NCBI GenBank assembly: GCA_963772965.1
Contig: CAVYZU010000011.1
Location: 620,001 to 684,000 of the forward strand
DNA length: 64,000 bases
DNA from: AP-15 sp963772965
GTDB taxonomy: Bacteria > Pseudomonadota > Alphaproteobacteria > ATCC43930 > CGMCC-115725
Reading direction: 5' to 3'
Shown: piece by piece, positions 25,341 to 33,584 of the stretch
Position numbering within the stretch: position 1 is the stretch's first letter
Layout: every line of letters begins with the position of its first letter
Translations under genes and position numbers: made by a program
Notes under the pieces: model-generated
What the model was told of the DNA's origin: nothing
Databases searched by the model: none
Seen by the model: the letters and a program-made list of their open reading frames with translations, nothing else

Positions 25341-27215
25341 ATGCTGACGCTCACCGACGTAACTTACCGCATTGAGAAGCGGCGCCTCCTCGATCATGCA
25401 AGCGTACAAATTCCGGACGCCGCCAAGGTCGGCTTAGTTGGGCGCAACGGCGTTGGCAAGTCGACTCTTTTCAACTTAATTCGCGGCGTACTGGAGCCGG
25501 AAGACGGCACGATTGAGTTGCCGGGCAGCCGGCGCATCGGGTTTCTCGCGCAGGAGGTCCCGAACGGGCCCGCGACCCCGTTCGAAACCGTACTCTCCGT
25601 AGATCGCGAACGCACTCGTCTCCTGACCGAGCGCGAGACCAATCCGGCGCCGCTGCGCGCCGCCGAAATCGAGACCGGACTGCTCGAGATGGACGCCTAT
25701 TCGGCGCCGGGGCGCGCCGGCCGTATTCTCGCCGGGCTGGGGCTCGATGATGCGATGCAGCAGCAACCGCTTGCAGATCTTTCCGGCGGCTTGCGGATGC
25801 GGGTGGCCTTGGCCGCCGTGCTCTTTACGGAGCCGGATCTGCTGCTGCTGGACGAGCCGACCAACCATCTCGATTTCGAATCGTCGCTTTGGCTCGAACG
25901 GTTTCTACGCGGCTACAGACGGACATTAATACTGATCAGCCACGACCGCCGCGTGCTCAATGCGGTAACTACGATGACGCTTCACCTGGAGCGGGGGAAA
26001 CTGACTACCTACAGCGGCGGCTTTGATGCATTTCTGCGAACGCGGCAGGAGAATGCCCAGCGATTAGCAACCGTGGCAAAACAGCAGGCCGATCAGCGGC
26101 AGCGGCTGCAGGGCTTCGTCGATCGCTTTCGGGCGAAAGCATCGAAAGCACGCCAGGCACAGAGCCGGTTGAAAGCGCTCGCCCGCATCGAGCCGGTCGT
26201 GCTAACGGCGACTGAACCGCCGCCGCGGATTTTATTCCCTGAACCGCGGCGCTTGAGTCCGCCGTTGATCTCGCTTGAACGCGCCAGCGTGGGTTACGCT
26301 CCAAAAAAGCCGGTTCTGTCGCGACTCGACTTGCGGCTCGATCCCGACGACCGGATCGGCCTGTTGGGAGCCAACGGCAACGGCAAGACAACTTTTGCGC
26401 GCCTGCTTGCCGGACGGTTACCATTACTGAGCGGTAGCGCGGTGCGTTCATCAAAGCTGCGCTGTGGCTATTTCGCCCAGCATCAAATCGAGGAAATGCG
26501 ACCGTGCGAATCGGCCTATGATCACCTCTCGGCATTGATGACGACGGCCCTGCCCGAGATGGTGCGGGCACGGCTGGGCGGTTTCGGCTTTGGGGAAGAC
26601 AAGGCCTTTGTACCGGTCGCCGAACTGTCGGGTGGTGAACGTGCTCGTCTCAACCTAGCCTTAGTCACGCACGATGCACCATCGTTACTGGTCTTAGATG
26701 AACCGACCAACCATTTGGATCTGGAAACCCGTGAAGTATTGGTTCAAGCGCTAAATGATTTCACCGGCGCCGTGGTGTTGGTTAGTCACGATTGGCATTT
26801 GCTGGAGTTGGTGGCTGATCGGCTTTGGCTGGTGGCTGGCGGGACGGTACGGAATTTTGACGGAGACCTTGACGACTACCGTAGACTGGTGCTTGACGAA
26901 GCAGATTTGCAGAACGTCAATCGTTTTGCAGACATAGATGAACGTCGGATCGCCAGACAGCAAGCCGCTCTGAAGCGGCGAGCACTCGAACCCTTGCGGC
27001 AACAAGCACGCCGAAGCGAAGAAAGAATAGCCGAGCTTTCGAAAGAACGTTTGAAAATTGAACACAGCCTCGCTTCTCTTTGCGGGACTCGCCTGGTCGG
27101 ATCGGCCATGAGTGATGCACTGAAACGGCGCGCGGAACTAACGCGCCTTATCGCCCAGGCTGAAGCCGATTGGTTGGCGACAGAAGAGGCGATCGAGCGC
27201 GAAGCGAATGCCTAA
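25341..27215 (+). CDS. ABC-F family ATPase (Uup/YheS-like)
   Basis: ABC-F proteins are soluble twin-ATPase factors that act on the ribosome rather than in transport. The 624-residue chain has two ABC modules: Walker A GLVGRNGVGKSTLFNLIRG with signature LSGGLRMRVALAAVL and Walker B LLLLDEPTNHLDFES; then GLLGANGNGKTTFARLLAG with LSGGERARLNLALV and LLVLDEPTNHLDLET. Between them is the charged linker (about 235-290, QQADQRQRLQGFVDRFRAKA), and a C-terminal helical arm follows (570-624). There are no membrane segments. The ATG lies 47 bp after the serine hydrolase. Specific subfamily (Uup, YheS or EttA) is not certain. Confidence 0.9.
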   Translation: MLTLTDVTYRIEKRRLLDHASVQIPDAAKVGLVGRNGVGKSTLFNLIRGVLEPEDGTIELPGSRRIGFLAQEVPNGPATPFETVLSVDRERTRLLTERETNPAPLRAAEIETGLLEMDAYSAPGRAGRILAGLGLDDAMQQQPLADLSGGLRMRVALAAVLFTEPDLLLLDEPTNHLDFESSLWLERFLRGYRRTLILISHDRRVLNAVTTMTLHLERGKLTTYSGGFDAFLRTRQENAQRLATVAKQQADQRQRLQGFVDRFRAKASKARQAQSRLKALARIEPVVLTATEPPPRILFPEPRRLSPPLISLERASVGYAPKKPVLSRLDLRLDPDDRIGLLGANGNGKTTFARLLAGRLPLLSGSAVRSSKLRCGYFAQHQIEEMRPCESAYDHLSALMTTALPEMVRARLGGFGFGEDKAFVPVAELSGGERARLNLALVTHDAPSLLVLDEPTNHLDLETREVLVQALNDFTGAVVLVSHDWHLLELVADRLWLVAGGTVRNFDGDLDDYRRLVLDEADLQNVNRFADIDERRIARQQAALKRRALEPLRQQARRSEERIAELSKERLKIEHSLASLCGTRLVGSAMSDALKRRAELTRLIAQAEADWLATEEAIEREANA

Positions 27216-27542
27216 GTCGCGCGATTTGCCGTTCTCCCCGGTCAACACCGGAATTGCGGTTGGCGAATTTACCTGTCGTAGCATGGGGCTTGCTCTCTTG
27301 AACTTCCTGGACATGAGCAGTGGAGCGGGCCCAGAATCGTTACCGAGCCGGGCCCGATTTTGAATGAGTTAGGACGCGGCCGTGTTCTTGAGGGTGGTAA
27401 AATTCGCGCCGCTCGCGCGCGGCTGATGGCCGCATACTCTTCCATGACTATAATGTACTTTGACAAATTCGCGAGTGGCAGTCTATCTCAGCGGAGCCAC
27501 AGGGATCTCTTCAGGCTGGGTTGAACAACCGCAAGCGACACG
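27216..27542. other. Intergenic region with tandem promoter-like boxes
   Basis: In 327 bp without a gene I see a perfect TATAAT (27449-27454), and 5 bp further on TTGACA (27460-27465) followed after 18 bp by TATCTC (27484-27489). Both would drive the unknown gene at 27543. A GGGCCCAG...GGGCCCGA direct near-repeat lies around 27330. No RNA gene was recognised. Confidence 0.35.
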
Positions 27543-28178
27543 ATGAAATCGCCACCGCGAGCGCCCCTTGGAGCAGAGTTTGCCATGACCGACAGTCCTG
27601 CGATCACGGATCGAAATCTTGAAGCGACCACGAACATTTCGCTCAAGCGGGAGCCCGCCTGTTTCGCCTTTCTATCTCCGCGATCGATCGCGTCACCGAT
27701 GTCGATCGATTCGATCAATCTGGATCTTGCGTCAGCTGACTATTTCGACGGGCGCGCGTCGTTATGGGCGACATTCGAGATGCGCTCAGCCGTCAATGAC
27801 GAGCACGCTACGGCCCTTCTGGGTTTTGATGAAACTTTTCTGCGGCCTTTCGCCCGCGCTCTAATCGAGGCAGCAACAACGCGAGCTGCCTACCGTATGA
27901 CGATTCTCCATGAGAACCGAACACCACAACGATATCGGGTAGTAGAATACGTGACCGGCGCCGGAAAGGCGCTGCAGGAACTTGTCTTACAACCCTATGA
28001 CAACGTCGTTTTGATCACCGCCGCGGCAACCAAAGAGGGTGAAGAAACTTTGTTCCAGCTGCCGCGCACCGACAGCTTTCTACGCGCCTTTGCTAAGATT
28101 ACCTATCTTGCTGACCAAGCGCTCCACGACCTGCTCGACGATATGGAGCGGATCGCCCGTCGGCAAACAGAAGCTTAG
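27543..28178 (+). CDS. Hypothetical protein
   Basis: I do not recognise this 211-residue protein. It has no signal peptide or membrane helix. It is rich in short strands alternating with helices (SADYFDGRASLWATFEMRSA, RMTILHENRTPQRYRVVEYV, LQELVLQPYDNVVLITAAAT) and ends in a helical segment (FAKITYLADQALHDLLDDME). The start is uncertain: ATG at 27543, 27585 or 27699 all fit, and the first 50 residues look less ordered. It has its own promoter-like region and a perfect terminator-type hairpin after it, so it is a single-gene unit, convergent with the His-rich secreted protein genes. Confidence 0.6.
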   Translation: MKSPPRAPLGAEFAMTDSPAITDRNLEATTNISLKREPACFAFLSPRSIASPMSIDSINLDLASADYFDGRASLWATFEMRSAVNDEHATALLGFDETFLRPFARALIEAATTRAAYRMTILHENRTPQRYRVVEYVTGAGKALQELVLQPYDNVVLITAAATKEGEETLFQLPRTDSFLRAFAKITYLADQALHDLLDDMERIARRQTEA

Positions 28179-28198
28179 GTCTGCACAAGGATCAGAGT

Positions 28199-28222
28199 AC
28201 GCCGAAGATAAGTCTTCGGCGT
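28199..28222. terminator. Hairpin between convergent genes
   Basis: ACGCCGAAGA (28199-28208) and TCTTCGGCGT (28213-28222) form a perfect 10-bp stem with loop TAAG. It lies 20 bp after the stop of the 27543 gene and 13 bp before the stop of the opposing gene, and may serve both. No long T-run follows. Confidence 0.5.
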
Positions 28223-28235
28223 CTCTCCGCAATTA

Positions 28236-28661
28236 TCACCGCGGCCCCGCCCCGCTTGCGCCAGAAGTTCTGGGACCGCCCATGTCGCTGGATGAAGGCG
28301 GCGAGGCGCCCTGCGGAGGAACGGGGGGAGCCGCTGGATTGCCCGGATTTCCCGATTGAATACGCGCCAGCTCTTCGCGGTTCAGTTGAGCGGTCGTATC
28401 CCCGGTTAGAGCAGCCTTTCGCGCCATGTGCATATGATGAGCATGCATCGCTTTTGCATGCCGGACAGCGTGATGTGCCGACGGCGCGGCGGAAGTTGGT
28501 GCTGGCGCCGTGCCACCGCCGGTATAGGGCGTCAGACCGGGGCCGCCCGGGTTTGGACCTGGCGTACCAACTGAATTCCCGCCGCTAGGACTTTGAGCCC
28601 AAACCGGGGTAGCAAGTGCGAACGCCGCAACTATGGCAGCGCCGTACAACACGTGTTTCAT
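28236..28661 (-). CDS. Secreted Pro/Gly- and His-rich protein, paralogue A
   Basis: A 141-residue protein of unknown function. It begins with a clear Sec signal (MKHVLYGAAIVAAFALA, cleavage expected after VWA). The mature part opens QSPSGGNSVGTPGPNPGG and PGLTPYTGGG, then has a His-rich stretch (HHAVRHAKAMHAHHMHMARK), the block AALTGDTTAQLNREELARIQ and a Pro/Ser-rich tail. It shares all of these blocks with the gene at 28802-29239, so the two arose by tandem duplication. The His cluster may bind metal in the periplasm, which is inference. It ends 13 bp from a hairpin shared with the convergent gene. Confidence 0.7.
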   Translation of the reverse strand: MKHVLYGAAIVAAFALATPVWAQSPSGGNSVGTPGPNPGGPGLTPYTGGGTAPAPTSAAPSAHHAVRHAKAMHAHHMHMARKAALTGDTTAQLNREELARIQSGNPGNPAAPPVPPQGASPPSSSDMGGPRTSGASGAGPR

Positions 28662-28801
28662 TCATTGATCCTCTATGAGCTATTTGGGCGCCGTCAAAAA
28701 CGGTATTGCGGGTCGGTTCGAAACCGACACGCTCCAGGTCCTTTGCATCCAAGAGATCGTTCGAGCCTTCCCGATCTTTCGATAATCTCCGTAGGAAATA
28801 T

Positions 28802-29239
28802 CTAGTGACCGGGCATCGCCGCCGCCGGCGGCGGCGGATTGCTCACGTTGCCGGACTGGATGCGGGCAAGTTCCTCGCGATTGAGTTGGGCAGTGGTATC
28901 GCCGGTGAGTGCGGCCTTTTGTGCCATCCCGCGGTGGAAATGCCGCATCGCCTTGGCATGATGGTAGGCCGCAAGTTCTCTATGGAGATGATGTGGTCCG
29001 GGCGCCGCCGAGTTTGGCGGCGGAGGGGCAGCTTCAGCTCCGGGCGGGGGCGGCGCGGGCATTGCCGGCATTGCGGCGGGCCCCGCCGGGGGCACCCCTC
29101 CACCGGTGTAAGGCGTCAGTCCGGGTCCTCCGGGGTTTGGACCTGGGATACCTACCGAATTCCCGCCGCTCGGATTTTGCGCCCATACGGGCCCGGAAAT
29201 CACCAGCGCAACAGCTACCACGCGCAACAGATGCTTCAT
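28802..29239 (-). CDS. Secreted Pro/Gly- and His-rich protein, paralogue B
   Basis: A 145-residue relative of the neighbouring protein at 28236-28661. I start at the ATG near 29239 (MKHLLRVVAVALVISG), which gives a Sec signal with cleavage expected after VWA. The mature protein opens QNPSGGNSVGIPGPNPGG and continues with a Pro/Ala-rich spacer, a His-containing helix (HHLHRELAAYHHAKAMRHFH), the shared block AALTGDTTAQLNREELARIQ and a Pro-rich tail. The spacer is about 30 residues longer than in paralogue A. The two genes are 140 bp apart and in the same direction. Confidence 0.7.
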   Translation of the reverse strand: MKHLLRVVAVALVISGPVWAQNPSGGNSVGIPGPNPGGPGLTPYTGGGVPPAGPAAMPAMPAPPPPGAEAAPPPPNSAAPGPHHLHRELAAYHHAKAMRHFHRGMAQKAALTGDTTAQLNREELARIQSGNVSNPPPPAAAMPGH

Positions 29240-29856
29240 CTGATCTCTCCGTAGCATCCACAACTCCCGGGCGGTAATGCAGCCCAACCAGCTGTCTCAA
29301 AGAGGAAGAGTGCTCAATTCTTCCCGAACGCACAGACGCCATTGCGTGCGTCCGCTGAGCCAAGACCGCAAGCTACAGCTCCGGAGCGTGTTTCGCAAGC
29401 GTTTGAGTAGTCTAATTTCTCCAGGACAAACCACATGAGCGAAATCCAGTTTTTCAAGTGTTAGCTTAGGGCCTATCACGCCCCTTCAATGTACCTAGCA
29501 CCCCGGGAAGGCGGAGGTCCTGTCTCCTCTCCGGCCCCGCTACCTTTGCACCATCCTAAACCATACCTCCGCGTCGCCGACGCGCTCTTTTAGCCGGCAC
29601 AGCGGGCTTAGCCATCGCCTCTAACATCGCACGGGAAAAATTTAGGCCGCATCTCCTGACTTTCTCTACTCCACATTCAATTACTCTCGCCAGTAGGTGC
29701 TCCACTCTGCTCTTCAAACGAAGAGAGGCGGCATAACGCCACCTCTGTCGATGGAGTTCTCCATCTGGGGCAGGGTCCATTTCTCGGAAAGTTAGTAGGG
29801 CTAACTAGAAACCCGTTACGGTTGCCAGGGCTCGAGCGCTCACGGGGCACCCCTGC
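29240..29856. other. Gene-poor region with several hairpins
   Basis: No convincing gene in 617 bp. A perfect hairpin CGCGTC-GCC-GACGCG lies around 29573-29587, followed on the plus strand by CTCTTTT, so it may be a plus-strand terminator. The most structured part is 29690-29816 (separate entry). A 74-codon minus-strand frame at 29556-29780 lies over that structured part; it has no good ribosome site and I do not call it. Confidence 0.4.
29690..29816 (-). ncRNA. Candidate structured RNA
   Basis: On the minus strand four stems follow one another. First, GGG-TTTCT-A-GTTAG pairs with CTAAC, AGAAA and CCC in order (about 29815 down to 29773), making an interrupted stem-loop. Second, GATGGAG-AA-CTCCATC (29765-29750). 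Third, GAGGTGGC with GCCGCCTC (29745-29725), where the single non-Watson-Crick pair is G-U on the minus strand but C-A on the plus strand, favouring minus-strand RNA. Fourth, CTCTTC-GTTT-GAAGAG (29725-29710). It lies just after the small basic secreted protein gene. No known RNA family was recognised; it could also be a long 3' end. Confidence 0.35.
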
Positions 29857-30129
29857 CTAGCTTTGAGTGGGAAGTTTCCCAGATCGCTTATTAGCGGAGG
29901 ATTTTGACGATTTCGTCTTACCCCTCTTTTTTGACGCTTTATGTGTTTTCTTGTGCGAGCTCGGCTTTGGCGCCGTTTCAGGGGCGGCCGCGGTCGTTGG
30001 AGCCACGGCCGGCGCACTAGCCGCCGGCGGAGGCGCCCCAGCCGGTGAAGTCTGAGCAAAGCTTCCGTTCGGTAGGGCGGTGGCGGCAGCGAAGGCAAGA
30101 AGCGCAACTGCGCTAACCAGCGTTTTCAT
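29857..30129 (-). CDS. Small secreted Lys-rich protein
   Basis: A 90-residue protein of unknown function. The ATG at 30129 gives MKTLVSAVALLAFAAATALP, a Sec signal with likely cleavage after SFA. The mature chain is a low-complexity Pro/Ala stretch (TSPAGAPPPAASAPAVAPTT) followed by a strongly basic tail (KPSSHKKTHKASKKRGKTKS), resembling histone-H1-like or cell-wall-associated tails. A longer frame extends upstream to 30264, but would bury the signal peptide. It is oriented like ompA-type gene 30341-31504, from which it is separated by a strong terminator, so it has its own promoter. Confidence 0.6.
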   Translation of the reverse strand: MKTLVSAVALLAFAAATALPNGSFAQTSPAGAPPPAASAPAVAPTTAAAPETAPKPSSHKKTHKASKKRGKTKSSKSSANKRSGKLPTQS

Positions 30130-30255
30130 AAGAGCACTCCTAGGCGGCAAGAACCAGTTCGGAAATTCCGCGCCCGTCGAGAGACGGCGCACAGGAAACT
30201 CCTTGTCGGTCTGATCATTAGTCCTATCGACAAGCCAGAAGCCGGCGGTCTTTCG

Positions 30256-30290
30256 ATAAAACACCGCCGCGGTAGGGCCGCGGCGGTGTT
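30256..30290 (-). terminator. Intrinsic terminator of the OmpA-like gene
   Basis: AACACCGCCGCGG (minus, 30290-30278) pairs perfectly with CCGCGGCGGTGTT (30272-30260) around a 5-nt loop, followed by TTTTAT at the lower end. It lies 50 bp after the stop codon at 30341. This is the clearest intrinsic terminator in the window. Confidence 0.8.
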
Positions 30291-30340
30291 GGCAACTTCA
30301 GGAACGTGAGGTCGCCGATTTGCTGCCTAACGCGATCGCG

Positions 30341-31504
30341 TTAGGGGAAGACGATCTCGACACGCCTGTTCTGCGGCTCACGTACACCCAACGGAGTGGG
30401 CACGCGCGGATCGTTCATACCACGGCCGGCGACAATCATCTCGTTGCGCGGCACCCCAAGTCGCTCAAGTACCGTTGCCACCGCATTTGCGCGACGTTCA
30501 GATAACCGCTGGTTGTAGCCTGGAGACCCTGTCAGATCGGTATAGCCGGTAACTTGGATCTGGACAGCCCCACCCGCCTTATAGTGAGCAGCCGCAGCCT
30601 CAAGGATTTGCATCCCTTCGGGAGTGATGTTGTATTTATCCCAATCGAAGAATACCAGGTAGACCTGATGGGTTGGCGGCGGCGGCGGCGCCGGCGGGGC
30701 TGGCGGCGGCGCTGCTGGCGGCGGCGCGCCAAACATCATCGTCAAGCTGGCGACGACGTTCTGTGTGCCATATTTGATGTTGCCGACGTGGGTGATGACG
30801 CAGCACGTGGTCCTTGCCGGCACTGTCGTGGCGGTGATGGTTTGGCTCGTCGACGCGAGATAGCGATAATCGACATCAAAGGCCAAAGCCGGATTGATCA
30901 GATAACGAACACCGGCAATTGCCTGGTATCCAAAGCCCCACTTGCTTCCGCTGAACGAGTTTGTGGTGAAGTTGATGGGCGTGCCGTTCGCGGTCGTCGC
31001 GGTCCCTGTGGCGCCGAAACTACGATACACATCGATCGCGCCAATGCCGCCGCCGATGTGCGGGGTGATCGGCCATCCCAACGTGAAATCGTAGATCACG
31101 TTGCCCATGATCGAGTTCGAGTGAGCGCTCCCTTGAGAGAACGCAAAACCGGTTGTTCCGCGTGGGCCGGAAACGAACCCTGTGCCGGTGTTCGATTGAT
31201 TGTTGTTGCGGTAGCTGTATTCACCCTCGAAGCGCCACGGTCCCCAGGCATAGCCGGCGCGCGCCCCAGCGTTAAAGCCGGCGCTATAATTGATTGTGTG
31301 GTTTCCCGTATTGCCAACGGTGACTCCCGAAGGACCTGTGATAGCGACACTGGGAGTTTGACTCGTCAGATGGGTCCAGCCGCCTTCAGGACCTAGATAA
31401 AAGGCCCCGGGCGGATAAGGCCCGAAAAACTGGGCATGCGCCCCGACGCCGCCATAGGCGATGGCAAGCGCCACGCCGGCGCCGAGCAGATAGCGATTTC
31501 TCAT
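30341..31504 (-). CDS. OmpA-family outer membrane protein
   Basis: A 387-residue outer-membrane protein. It has a Sec signal (MRNRYLLGAGVALAIAYGG, cleavage near AHA), an eight-stranded-type barrel (about 35-260) with strands such as AGARAGYAWGPWRFEGEYSY and GFGYQAIAGVRYLINPALAF, a Pro-rich hinge (PPPAAPPPAPPAPPPPP) and a C-terminal OmpA peptidoglycan-binding domain (about 280-387) with TGYTDLTGSPGYNQRLSERR and ANAVATVLERLGV. It anchors the outer membrane to the wall and may form a small pore. GGAGG lies in front of the ATG. A promoter-like pair lies at 31650-31678 and a strong terminator follows. The Ala/Gly-poor, Thr-rich loops are ordinary for the family. Confidence 0.9.
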   Translation of the reverse strand: MRNRYLLGAGVALAIAYGGVGAHAQFFGPYPPGAFYLGPEGGWTHLTSQTPSVAITGPSGVTVGNTGNHTINYSAGFNAGARAGYAWGPWRFEGEYSYRNNNQSNTGTGFVSGPRGTTGFAFSQGSAHSNSIMGNVIYDFTLGWPITPHIGGGIGAIDVYRSFGATGTATTANGTPINFTTNSFSGSKWGFGYQAIAGVRYLINPALAFDVDYRYLASTSQTITATTVPARTTCCVITHVGNIKYGTQNVVASLTMMFGAPPPAAPPPAPPAPPPPPTHQVYLVFFDWDKYNITPEGMQILEAAAAHYKAGGAVQIQVTGYTDLTGSPGYNQRLSERRANAVATVLERLGVPRNEMIVAGRGMNDPRVPTPLGVREPQNRRVEIVFP

Positions 31505-31649
31505 CCCTTACCTCCGGCCGCAAATACGCGTGTGACGATGGTCATCGCGCCACCGTTCGCGCATCTTCGCCGTCCGCACCATCGATGGCAATCGGTTTTT
31601 AGCGCATCCCGACGGTTTCTCGGGGAAACTGTGCAGAACGCGCACTGTA

Positions 31650-31678
31650 GCGATATTTATGCAACATCTAGAGTGCAA
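31650..31678 (-). promoter_or_regulatory. Predicted promoter of the OmpA-like gene
   Basis: Minus strand: TTGCAC (31673-31678) and TATCGC (31650-31655), spacer 17 bp, about 150 bp upstream of the start. The -35 box is good; the -10 box is weak. Confidence 0.35.
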
Positions 31679-31771
31679 GGTTCCTTTTTCCTACGTTCTT
31701 ACTGTGGTGTTTTAGCCACATCGGTGAGAAGTTTGGTAATTGTTGCGGTTTTGATCTCTTAAGAGGGAACT

Positions 31772-33427
31772 TTATGGCCGATCCCGCGATGCTGTGCTCG
31801 AATTAGCCTCAAGGGTGTCATCGCGTGACAATAACGGATCAATCAGCACGCCTGGGTTTAGCAACCCTTGTGGGTCAAGCGATTTTTTGACGGAGCGCAA
31901 GGCCCTGGCGAAGAGGTCGGGGCGTTGGCGGTCGTACCAAGGACGATGGTCCCGGCCGACCGCGTGATGATGCGTAATCGTGCCACCCGCTGAGATCAGA
32001 GCGTCGGCGGCGGCGGCCTTGATCGATCGCCACTGTTCCTCGAGCGCATCGTGTCGCCCCCGCGCGTGGAACGAGAAGTACGGCGCCGGCCCATCGGGAT
32101 AGACATGGGTAAAGCGGCAAGTGACTTGGCCAGGCTGTCCGGTAGCATCACGAATTGCTGATTCGGTGGCGGCCTTGACCTGGTCGTGAAAGGCTTCAAA
32201 GCGTTCCCAGGTAATCGCCGTCTCGAATGTGTCCGCGATTATCGCTCGGCGGATCATGCGCTCGCGGGAGTAGGGCATCCGAATAAAGGCGGTGCGCCAT
32301 TGCTCGGCCGCTCCTTCGCGATGTGAATTGCGCTCGCCGGGGCGCTCGGGTATGCCGCCATGGTCCGTGCAACACTCTAGCGCCCGCGCCATCCAGGCTT
32401 CGAGCGGATGGTCGCCCAATTCGAAGGCCAACACCATGATCGCGGCACTACCGTCGCCGGCGCCAGTATTTTGCGCCTCCTGCGGATCGAGGATTCGGCA
32501 ATTCGCCGGGAAGAGTCCGGCCTGCGCAATGGCCTTTACCGCGCATGCGGCGGCGAAGAAATCGGCGAACCGGATTGCCCCGCCGGCGCGAAACCGCGGC
32601 CGATCCTGAAGCCGCATCCATGCTTCAGTAATGATCCCCAAAATGCCTTCCGAGCCGATCAACATCCGGTCAGGACTTGGCCCGGCCCCGGAGCCGGGCA
32701 GCCGCCTCGTCTCGATCATTCCCTCCGGGGTTACCATCCGGATGCTTTCGACCAGATCATCAATGTGCGTGTAGAGAGTCGCAAAATGCCCGCCCGAGCG
32801 GGTTGCGATCCAGCCGCCGAGCGTCGAGTACTCGTAGCTCTGTGGGAAGTGACGCAAGGTCAGCCCATGCGGCCGCAACTGGGCTTCGAGCGCCGGACCG
32901 AATACCCCCGCTTCAATGCGCGCCGCGCGCGAGATGTGATCGATTTCAACGACGCGGTCGAGGTGGCGCAGGTCTAAAGAGATGGCGGCCCTGAGGTGAC
33001 CGTCGACCTGTTGCTCGACCCCGCCGACGACGCTACTGCCGCCCCCGAACGGGGTCACCGCCGTCTGCGTACCGCCCGCCCAATCGAGGACCGCTTGAAC
33101 TTCCGCCTCGTTGCGCGGATAGACGACGATGTCGGGCGCCCCAGCATAGTTACCCGCAAGGCCCCTTGCATAATCGCGAAACGACTTGCCATAGGTGTGA
33201 GCAACGCGATCGTAGCGCTTGGTCGAGCAGATCCCTGTCAGAGACGCAGGCGGGGCGATGCGCGGCGGTGGCAAACGAATGTCGGAGAGCGCCGGAGGTT
33301 CTTGTTCAACAAACAGCTCGACATTGAACAGCCGGCGATAGCGATCGAGCGCCTCGGTTTCCTCCGCCGCCGTCATTCCTTCGCCTTCGCGTCCCCAACC
33401 GAAATGTTTGAGCCGCGCCTCAGCCAT
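31772..33427 (-). CDS. FAD-linked oxidase, alkyldihydroxyacetonephosphate synthase-like
   Basis: This 551-residue protein has the vanillyl-alcohol-oxidase FAD fold (FAD_binding_4, about 95-280) and a C-terminal FAD-oxidase domain. Visible are the FAD pyrophosphate loop VTPFGGGSSVVGGV (124-137), STLGGWIATRSGGHFATLYT, MLIGSEGILGIITEAW and, near the end, THHHAVGRDHRPWYDRQRPD, the His-rich motif of alkyl-DHAP synthases. In eukaryotes that enzyme makes ether lipids; bacterial relatives are often of unknown substrate and can be D-lactate or glycolate dehydrogenase-like. GGAGC precedes the ATG. It is divergent from a D-2-hydroxyacid dehydrogenase (157 bp apart), which fits a hydroxyacid substrate as well as an ether-lipid role. 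Confidence 0.75.
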   Translation of the reverse strand: MAEARLKHFGWGREGEGMTAAEETEALDRYRRLFNVELFVEQEPPALSDIRLPPPRIAPPASLTGICSTKRYDRVAHTYGKSFRDYARGLAGNYAGAPDIVVYPRNEAEVQAVLDWAGGTQTAVTPFGGGSSVVGGVEQQVDGHLRAAISLDLRHLDRVVEIDHISRAARIEAGVFGPALEAQLRPHGLTLRHFPQSYEYSTLGGWIATRSGGHFATLYTHIDDLVESIRMVTPEGMIETRRLPGSGAGPSPDRMLIGSEGILGIITEAWMRLQDRPRFRAGGAIRFADFFAAACAVKAIAQAGLFPANCRILDPQEAQNTGAGDGSAAIMVLAFELGDHPLEAWMARALECCTDHGGIPERPGERNSHREGAAEQWRTAFIRMPYSRERMIRRAIIADTFETAITWERFEAFHDQVKAATESAIRDATGQPGQVTCRFTHVYPDGPAPYFSFHARGRHDALEEQWRSIKAAAADALISAGGTITHHHAVGRDHRPWYDRQRPDLFARALRSVKKSLDPQGLLNPGVLIDPLLSRDDTLEANSSTASRDRP

Positions 33428-33584
33428 CTTGAGCTCCTGTTTGCGCCGTTCGACCGGCGATTAAAGGATAGACCTTGTCATGAGGCCGAGCCAGAGTGCC
33501 TGCCAGCCGGCCCGCGGCGAGGCTGGTGCTGCTGGGGCCGCCATAGTAGGGTCCGCCGGCACTGAATTCCTCGGGAGAAAACCA

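Noticed and set aside
27269..27466. 65-codon minus-strand frame before the unknown gene
   Set aside because: Covers the predicted promoter boxes, lacks a ribosome site and has no recognisable motif.
29556..29780. 74-codon minus-strand frame
   Set aside because: No good ribosome site and no recognisable motif; it coincides with the run of hairpins, which is better explained as structured RNA.
28236..30129. Effector-immunity or bacteriocin cluster among the small secreted proteins
   Set aside because: No immunity-like membrane protein, transporter or leader-processing gene is nearby; duplication of a secreted protein is enough to explain them.
30554..31396. 280-codon plus-strand frame opposite the OmpA-like gene
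   Set aside because: Arg-rich antisense translation of the Pro-rich hinge and barrel; not protein-like.
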